From assembly GCA_040830545.1 (NCBI GenBank), contig JBFOMB010000050.1, positions 1 through 9,844 of the forward strand: a stretch of DNA of 9,844 bases, written 5' to 3'. Origin of the DNA: HXMU1420-2 sp040830545 (GTDB taxonomy: Bacteria; Pseudomonadota; Alphaproteobacteria; Rhodobacterales; Rhodobacteraceae). A model generated the notes under the pieces. That model saw only the letters and a program-made list of their open reading frames with translations, was not told where the DNA came from and ran no database searches. The translations under genes were made by a program, and so were the position numbers. Below are positions 7,601-9,844 of this stretch, piece by piece. Each line of letters starts with the position of its first letter. Position 1 is the first letter of the stretch.

Positions 7601-9639
7601 GCGCTTTTGGAACTGATACCTTCACGGGGTTGGAGACGCTGGATCCCAACGCCAATGGTGTGTCAGTCAGCTTTGCAGCGGGCAACGATGACGTGACCGT
7701 TGATACAACGGCAAACACGTTTTTTCTGGTGCAGGCGTCGCTGGGGGATGACACGCTGTCGGTGCTGGATGCCGGATTTGTACGAGCGGATTATCTGGTC
7801 AGCGGAGGCCCAATCACGTTTGTTGGCGGGTCCGGACCGCGCGTGACGGGCACAGTGACCAGCACAGACGCGGCCTTCAACGACGAGGTTGGAACGGACA
7901 CGCTGTTCGGCGTGCATGAAATCCGCGGCACGAACGCGGAAGACACCTACATCGGCGGCACTGGAGACGAGCGGTTTTTGCCAGAAGGCGGCGACGACAC
8001 GGTTGATGGCGGTGACGGTGTTGATCTGGTGCGCTATGACCGCACCGATATTGGCCCGGTGTTTGTGGACCTGCGCATTCAGGACGGCTCTGCCAATGCC
8101 TTTGGCAGCAAGAGCGGCCAGAATTTCCAGCAGACACTTCAGAATATCGAGGACGTGCGTGGCAGCCTGCGTCGGGTCGATGAGTTCGGCGACATCATCG
8201 AAGTTAACGGGATTGCACTGTCTGGCGATGACGTGATCACAGGGGACGCCGCTGACAACAGGTTGCGAGGCCGGTCAGGTGACGACACGCTGGACGGGGA
8301 CGACGGAAATGACCGTCTGGACGGCGAAGATGGCAATGACGAATTGTCCGGATCCTTGGGTGACGACACGTTGCGCGGCGGAAACGGTGACGACCTGCTG
8401 GACGGGGGCGACGGCAACGACATCCTCGAAGGCGGTGCAGGTTTCAATGGGTTCCGCCTGTCCGAAGGTCAGGACACGCTGGATCTGGGCGGGAGCCTTG
8501 GGGGCGAGCTGAACGTGGAGGACGCGCCGGGCAGTTTGTCGATCACCTTTACCTTCGGGGACAGCACCGGCACCATCGACAAAGACTTTGCCGGGATCGA
8601 CACCCTGCTGGGGCTGGACAATATCAACTATGACGAAGGCGCCATCTTGGTGCGCTCCGGCGCCGGGAATGACGTTGTTGAGGTTGACAACAGCCAGAAC
8701 TTCTTTGGGATCTTCTATTTGTCGGCAGGCGACGACACAGTGGAGATTATCAATGGAGCTGGACGGGCGGACTACCTGGGTACGTCAGAACCGGACCCGG
8801 CCAATCCCGGTGGCCCCAATCTGCCGGTTGGGATTGCCTATATCAGCGACGACGGCGTCCGCGTCAGCGGCACGGTGACCCGCCTTGGTGGGGACAGCGG
8901 CCTGCCGGAAGATCCGGTTGGCACCGATACACTGGTGAATGTCAGTCAGGTGCGCGGAACTGATGTGGATGACCTGTTCCAGGGCGGCTTGGGCAATGAA
9001 ACATTCCTGCCCGAAGGGGGGAACGACACCGTTGACGGTGGCGATGGGATCGACCTTGTGCGCTATGATCGGAGCGGTTTGGGACCTATGGAGGTTGATC
9101 TGCAGGCGGGTACGGCCAATGGCAGCAAAAACGGTACCGTATTCACGCAATCCCTCGCGAATATCGAGGATATTCGCGGGTCAAACCGCGACTTTGCCAG
9201 TGATGGGTCCATTCGGGTTCAAAACGGGGTCGAACTGAACGGCAATGACACCCTGATCGGTGACGGAGCGGAGAACCGGTTGCGCGGGCGCTCTGGTGAC
9301 GACGGGATTGACGGTGGCGCCGGGAATGACCGACTGGAAGGGGAAAGCGGGAACGACACGCTGTTGGGTGGTTTAGGCGATGACACCCTGTCCGGTGGCA
9401 GCGGGGCCGACACGTTCCTTTTCAATCTTGGTGATGGTCTGGACACGATCACCGATTTCGACGCGCTCGAAGATCAGATTGACCTGAGCCAGACCGGCCT
9501 GTCCGACATTTCCGAGATCACAGCGTTCAACGACGGGACAAACCTGCAGATCGACTATGGCATTGGCGGAGACGCGGTAATCCTCGCAAATTTGGGCCCG
9601 GATCTGGATGAAACGGACATCGTGTTTGTGTTTGCCTGA
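1657..9639 (+). CDS. Giant RTX/cadherin-like calcium-binding protein, probable type I secreted adhesin
   Basis: This is a 2660-residue acidic protein with no cysteine that I can find, no N-terminal signal peptide and no membrane segment. Approximate domains: RTX nonapeptides 31-147; a domain closing the RTX block 148-197; VCBS/cadherin-like 198-306; putative-Ig/cadherin-type 307-409; a DxNxNGxxDxGE calcium-loop domain from 410, then a helical stretch to 718; seven propeller-like repeats 719-1099; seven cadherin/VCBS-like domains 1100-1858, several ending in NGTND- or GQND-type linkers; a duplicated RTX-containing module 1862-2189 and 2190-2528; and final RTX repeats from 2529. The C-terminus (DIVFVFA) fits a type I secretion signal. 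RTX and cadherin-like domains normally fold on binding calcium outside the cell, so adhesion or biofilm-matrix function is inferred. The ATG at 1657 has AAGGA at 1641-1645; the in-frame TTG at 1555 would add a Cys/Trp-rich stretch unlike the rest. No HExxH protease motif or sortase motif is present. Confidence 0.9.
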   Translation: MSNRSNSGTPSNPSAPNGKIAGDRQSNVLGGTFGDDVLDGKAGNDALFGGFGNDVLKGGKGNDALFGGFGDDTLKGGKGDDVLRGGFGEDKLKGGAGNDTLFGGFGDDTLRGGSGNDILLGGFGDDRLKGGDGDDTLIGGFGTDTAVFKGSIRDFLISVDSQSFLGSSGTVMRLDGAELDTFHGIEVLKFSDYRARLTGENNKVLTADDSAAIDEDEALEISTADLVANDFDFDGDVLSIKKVRDTSELGAQVSLQDGVLSYDPGDLFADLELGETATDTVTYFVTDGRGSVSKATLTITIRGLKNVDQNTAPEAIGSFDIVDLAELEALDLSANGLFQDADMGDALTYSVTLADGQPAPAWLTIDPFTGQIDGLPGAEDAGVYELSVVVTDNQGATASIPLVVNVLNRLDGTAVDGYIAGAVVFGDANGNGILDAGEVSTLTDANGEFSLIGATGDLVLLGGVDISTGLAFDGTLRAPEGATVVTPLTTLVLSFAETQNAANPDFAQAEADLKSALGLPDVDLSTVDPIALAVDGSADGVALLAAQVQVQNTVLQAAAVVDGATTDPIDNATGVQSAFAGLAEAIATDPGFSLSDSGSIQEVVQNTATQSAANSGGTPAVIDAAVLDASVSVITQSNVAIDDVEFIEGASNPIEALTEIAQVAIVSQTEGVEQLEASAESGAVSFELADLNADFTSAVEDAAGQVGDVDGDAGGPASEFLVNEFVSGNQQPYGVVTLGNGNIFYGFEGTFGNPSGRIFDTTGTPVTGDILLRDFGVRGTADFAASGTGGVVVAYALGGSINLISLTEDGALDQGGIIVVDNQPTIAGFSGPRVTTLADGNYAVTWFERDASDTFDTWVRARVVAPDGTPVTDVLDVNQTQTGFQGYPEITSLSSGGFAISFSNIDAQSVSRDIDGTLRVFNADGSPRTDEIEITPTADRNSGTDLQLVELSNGNIAVAWIALVGPLAQRVIETKIIDPSGNTVVDVTLLNEAPYVSAATVDLAQLTNDRFVAVWSAYEETPDGRDYNVKARVIDNFGNPVSDEIDVNIEESATQVASFVTALPNGGFSVMWRTDDPTQDGSASAIKSRIFDSTGQAITLPAEALIFTAAELLVTDGDPANDGLNILAVEPLSALGATITLTPDGTVAYDPTSAAGLSDFSRNAIVQDTVTVTISDGQGGTTQTVVTFAVNGTNGAPVTEPVNAPDLAVSDPVETIDLLAQASDPDADPVTVVSVFALDNFGAPVAITDNGDGTISLDPGQFSTLDPGESLVVTVSYTVSDGVDATSGSVRVTVQNTTPPNVAPTISATPSAGFAEAPDASAQDLAESGVVSFNDANVGDLVSVAVRNVTTPVWSGGALPAGLAAALQAGFSSSVANAAAPGTTPWNFVANGLDLDFLGAGETIQWTVTLQATDAQGASASTDLAFVINGTNDEPTLAGAATLQAEEAGPEVGLDLTALAADLDANDAMGYAITGAPAEGSARIENGQLFFAPGSDFDDLSGGATRDVTIEVTATDTQNATAVQTYTVTVTAAPDPNSPPQVTMGTLAADEDGAAVTLDLRTLASDAEDGAVGLTFTILSAPFEGSTTLDPDGFTLRFDPGPDFQGLNEGQAQTFSISVQATDSGGLTAQNTIDLTVTGQNDAPFVVGGPQFFFASEDGAPESTFIGAQFGDADAENQDPASLTYEIVGAVPQGNASVAAGDLTFDPAGGFQDLSDGDTRDISFDVRVTDARGAQASQTVTFRVIGQNDVPVATPVDLGAQSEDDGILLLDLLQPIADADASDTLTVVAASLRAEDGNGDALPIQDNFDGTASFDLETFNTLNDGETANVTVTYEVNDGLVTVQNTISFVVTGITDTPDMSGDDLINGTPGDDLLDGFGGNDTINGFEGRDTLLGGDDDDTLDGGADDDVLAGDAGNDLLIGGGGTNTFEISDGNDTIDVTGSDGAAYQLAPGSSGAAIDFTATFGDTTGTVIKGDDGTPGGAFGTDTFTGLETLDPNANGVSVSFAAGNDDVTVDTTANTFFLVQASLGDDTLSVLDAGFVRADYLVSGGPITFVGGSGPRVTGTVTSTDAAFNDEVGTDTLFGVHEIRGTNAEDTYIGGTGDERFLPEGGDDTVDGGDGVDLVRYDRTDIGPVFVDLRIQDGSANAFGSKSGQNFQQTLQNIEDVRGSLRRVDEFGDIIEVNGIALSGDDVITGDAADNRLRGRSGDDTLDGDDGNDRLDGEDGNDELSGSLGDDTLRGGNGDDLLDGGDGNDILEGGAGFNGFRLSEGQDTLDLGGSLGGELNVEDAPGSLSITFTFGDSTGTIDKDFAGIDTLLGLDNINYDEGAILVRSGAGNDVVEVDNSQNFFGIFYLSAGDDTVEIINGAGRADYLGTSEPDPANPGGPNLPVGIAYISDDGVRVSGTVTRLGGDSGLPEDPVGTDTLVNVSQVRGTDVDDLFQGGLGNETFLPEGGNDTVDGGDGIDLVRYDRSGLGPMEVDLQAGTANGSKNGTVFTQSLANIEDIRGSNRDFASDGSIRVQNGVELNGNDTLIGDGAENRLRGRSGDDGIDGGAGNDRLEGESGNDTLLGGLGDDTLSGGSGADTFLFNLGDGLDTITDFDALEDQIDLSQTGLSDISEITAFNDGTNLQIDYGIGGDAVILANLGPDLDETDIVFVFA
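1747..2097 (+). repeat. N-terminal RTX block, 13 nonapeptides with an 18-residue super-period
   Basis: Thirteen consecutive 27-base units encode nine-residue repeats of the form GGxGxDxLx, the calcium-binding RTX signature that folds into a parallel beta-roll. Every odd-numbered unit has Phe at position 3 (GGFG), while even units from the fourth on have Lys, Lys, Ala, Ser or Asp. The true repeat is therefore 18 residues or 54 bases. The block ends at a sequence containing LDTFHGIEVLKFSD, a common closing element after RTX arrays. Confidence 0.9.
2248..2574 (+). other. VCBS/cadherin-like domain within the giant protein
   Basis: Residues 198-306 contain the sequence order typical of this family: a D-rich start with DEDEALEI, NDFDFDGD (the calcium-ligand NDxDxDGD motif), a short strand ending in LSYDP, and TVTYFVTDGRGSVSKA. 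Domains of this kind are usually extended, calcium-stabilised beta-sandwiches in large adhesins. This one stands apart from the seven similar domains at 4954-7230. Confidence 0.75.
2575..2883 (+). other. Putative-Ig/dystroglycan-type cadherin domain
   Basis: Residues 307-409 contain the hallmark PAWLTIDPFTGQIDGLPG, followed by DAGVYELSVVVTDNQGA. This is the pattern of the He_PIG and CADG families (WLxxDxxTGxIxGxP, then G-x-Y-x-L-x-V-x-x-TD-x-x-G). It is a structural beta-sandwich in the stalk of many surface proteins. Confidence 0.75.
2884..3810 (+). other. Calcium-loop domain plus helical segment in the giant protein
   Basis: Residues 410-718. The first part has DGYIAGAVVFGDANGNGILD, with an acidic loop at D427, N429, N431, D435 and E438 resembling an SdrD/dockerin/EF-hand-type calcium site, followed by TDANGEFSL. 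Next comes VVTPLTTLVLSF, then LKSALGLPDVDLSTVDPIAL and long Ala/Val/Gln-rich stretches that look helical. This differs in character from the beta-rich remainder and may be a spacer or a separate folded unit. I recognise the first part as a recurring domain of bacterial adhesins; I assign no function to the helical part. Confidence 0.6.
3811..4953 (+). repeat. Seven propeller-like repeats in the giant protein
   Basis: Seven diverged units start near 3811, 3961, 4102, 4276, 4447, 4615 and 4786 and encode about 50, 47, 58, 57, 56, 57 and 56 residues. A typical unit begins with E-x-x-V-N, continues with a L-x-x-G-x-x-V-x-W-like strand (for example TTLADGNYAVTW and TSLSSGGFAISF), and closes with R-x-x-D-x-x-G-x-P-V-x-D. 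Unit 2 is the most degenerate. The unit length, four-strand pattern and exact count of seven suggest one closed seven-bladed beta-propeller, which is a fold inference. Confidence 0.65.
4954..7230 (+). repeat. Seven tandem cadherin/VCBS-like domains
   Basis: Approximate limits are 4954-5241, 5242-5568, 5569-5961, 5962-6276, 6277-6588, 6589-6909 and 6910-7230, each about 95-131 residues. Recurrent features are a D-rich opening, a G-E-x or D-G-x turn before strands reading VTVTYxVxDG or FxISVxATD, and inter-domain linkers NGTNG, NGTND, GQND and GITD. The third is VCBS-like, with LDFLGAGETIQWTVTLQATD. They probably form a rigid stalk when calcium is bound. The units are diverged at both DNA and protein level, so recent expansion is unlikely. 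Confidence 0.75.
7240..9240 (+). repeat. Tandem intragenic duplication of an RTX-containing module
   Basis: Unit A (7240-8223, 328 codons) and unit B (8224-9240, 339 codons) share the same order of landmarks: RTX nonapeptides, an FGDxTGTI/V segment, a GNDxVxVD segment, GxxRADYL, the R-V-x-GTVT strand, the E-G-G-x-DTVDGGDGxDLVRYDR block, GSKxGxxF, and NIEDxRGS. A third, partial copy starts at 9241: GNDTLIGDGAENRLRGRSGD there matches the start of unit B, 1017 bases upstream. Codons differ at many synonymous sites, so the duplication is not recent. Confidence 0.85.
9241..9639 (+). other. C-terminal RTX block and probable type I secretion signal
   Basis: About five to six RTX nonapeptides (GGAGNDRLE- and GGLGDDTLS-like) lead into GADTFLFNLGDGLDTITDFD and a last ~60-residue domain rich in D, I and L. 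The chain ends in DETDIVFVFA, an acidic residue followed by hydrophobics. This is the usual finish of RTX proteins exported by ABC-transporter type I systems, whose signal is uncleaved and C-terminal. No matching transporter genes lie in this window. Confidence 0.75.
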
Positions 9640-9642
9640 TGA

Positions 9643-9693
9643 CGCAGGAGGATCCAGGATTGCAACCCTCGCGCCGTTCCGGACCCTCCTGCG
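9643..9693. terminator. Inverted repeat after the giant gene, possible bidirectional terminator
   Basis: CGCAGGAGGATCC at 9643-9655 pairs with GGACCCTCCTGCG at 9681-9693: thirteen positions with one A/C mismatch, around a 25-base loop. It begins three bases after the giant gene's stop codon and ends 40 bases from the stop of the convergent minus-strand gene. No T-run follows on either strand, so it is not a textbook intrinsic terminator. It may act as a Rho-assisted or mRNA 3'-end structure. Confidence 0.5.
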
Positions 9694-9732
9694 GGGGTAG
9701 AAGCAATGACCTGCCCCCCGATGCTCCCTCAT

Positions 9733-9844
9733 TCATAACGAGAGTTTGCGGGTCTGATTTTCATATTCTTCGTCGTCGTTTTGGGCAAGCGCGCCGGGCG
9801 CGGAGCCCTCAAATTGCTCAAGCGTCCGGCGCGCTTCGGCGGGC
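9733..9844 (-). CDS. Unrecognised gene, C-terminal fragment on the minus strand
   Basis: The reverse strand is open for 36 complete codons from the window edge to a TGA (complement of 9733-9735). The peptide has the parts EARRTLEQFEGSAPGALAQ and NDDEEYENQTRKLSL: a probable short helix, then an acidic cluster (DDEEYE), then a basic-hydrophobic end. Codon use is GC-rich at the third position and consistent with the neighbouring genes, which supports coding, and the other two reverse frames have stops. I do not recognise the family. The gene converges on the giant adhesin gene with 93 bases between stop codons, so the two are unlikely to be co-transcribed. Confidence 0.5.
   Translation of the reverse strand, partial: PAEARRTLEQFEGSAPGALAQNDDEEYENQTRKLSL

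Noticed and set aside
1657..9639. Serralysin-type protease, sortase-anchored or autotransporter protein
   Set aside because: There is no HExxH zinc motif, LPxTG-like sorting signal, Sec signal peptide or C-terminal beta-barrel pattern; the RTX-plus-acidic-hydrophobic C-terminus fits type I export.

Overview
The window is GC-rich and looks like alphaproteobacterial DNA, most likely from the Rhodobacteraceae (Roseobacter group). That guess rests on codon choice, on the style of the giant RTX/cadherin-like protein, and on the LuxR-family regulator beside it. It is a family-level inference from pattern recognition and has not been searched.

Layout from left to right. (1) Bases 1-139 are the last 45 codons of a LysR-type transcriptional regulator whose start lies outside the window. 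(2) Bases 140-557 hold no convincing gene, only a plausible promoter near 462-490. (3) Bases 558-1319 encode a 253-residue LuxR-type regulator with an autoinducer-binding-like domain and a GerE helix-turn-helix. Two of the Trp residues that normally line the acyl-homoserine-lactone pocket are replaced. (4) Bases 1320-1656 are intergenic. They carry a perfect 20-bp lux-box-like palindrome (1415-1434), a possible -10 element and a leader with two short hairpins. (5) Bases 1657-9639 are one giant gene for a 2660-residue, apparently cysteine-free protein that fits a type I secreted adhesin. In order it has an N-terminal RTX beta-roll, a cadherin/VCBS-like domain, a putative-Ig-type domain, a calcium-loop domain with a helical stretch, a seven-repeat propeller-like region, seven cadherin/VCBS-like domains, a tandemly duplicated module of about 330 residues containing RTX repeats, and a last RTX block with a secretion-type C-terminus. 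(6) Bases 9640-9732 hold a strong inverted repeat that could end transcription. (7) Bases 9733-9844 read as the last 36 codons of an unrecognised gene on the minus strand, convergent with the giant gene.

The simplest working model is that the LuxR-type protein binds the palindrome and controls a large calcium-dependent surface or matrix adhesin. The physical arrangement supports this, but nothing in the sequence proves that this regulator binds this site. No type I secretion ABC transporter, membrane-fusion protein, acyl-homoserine-lactone synthase, mobile element, tRNA, rRNA or CRISPR array is visible.
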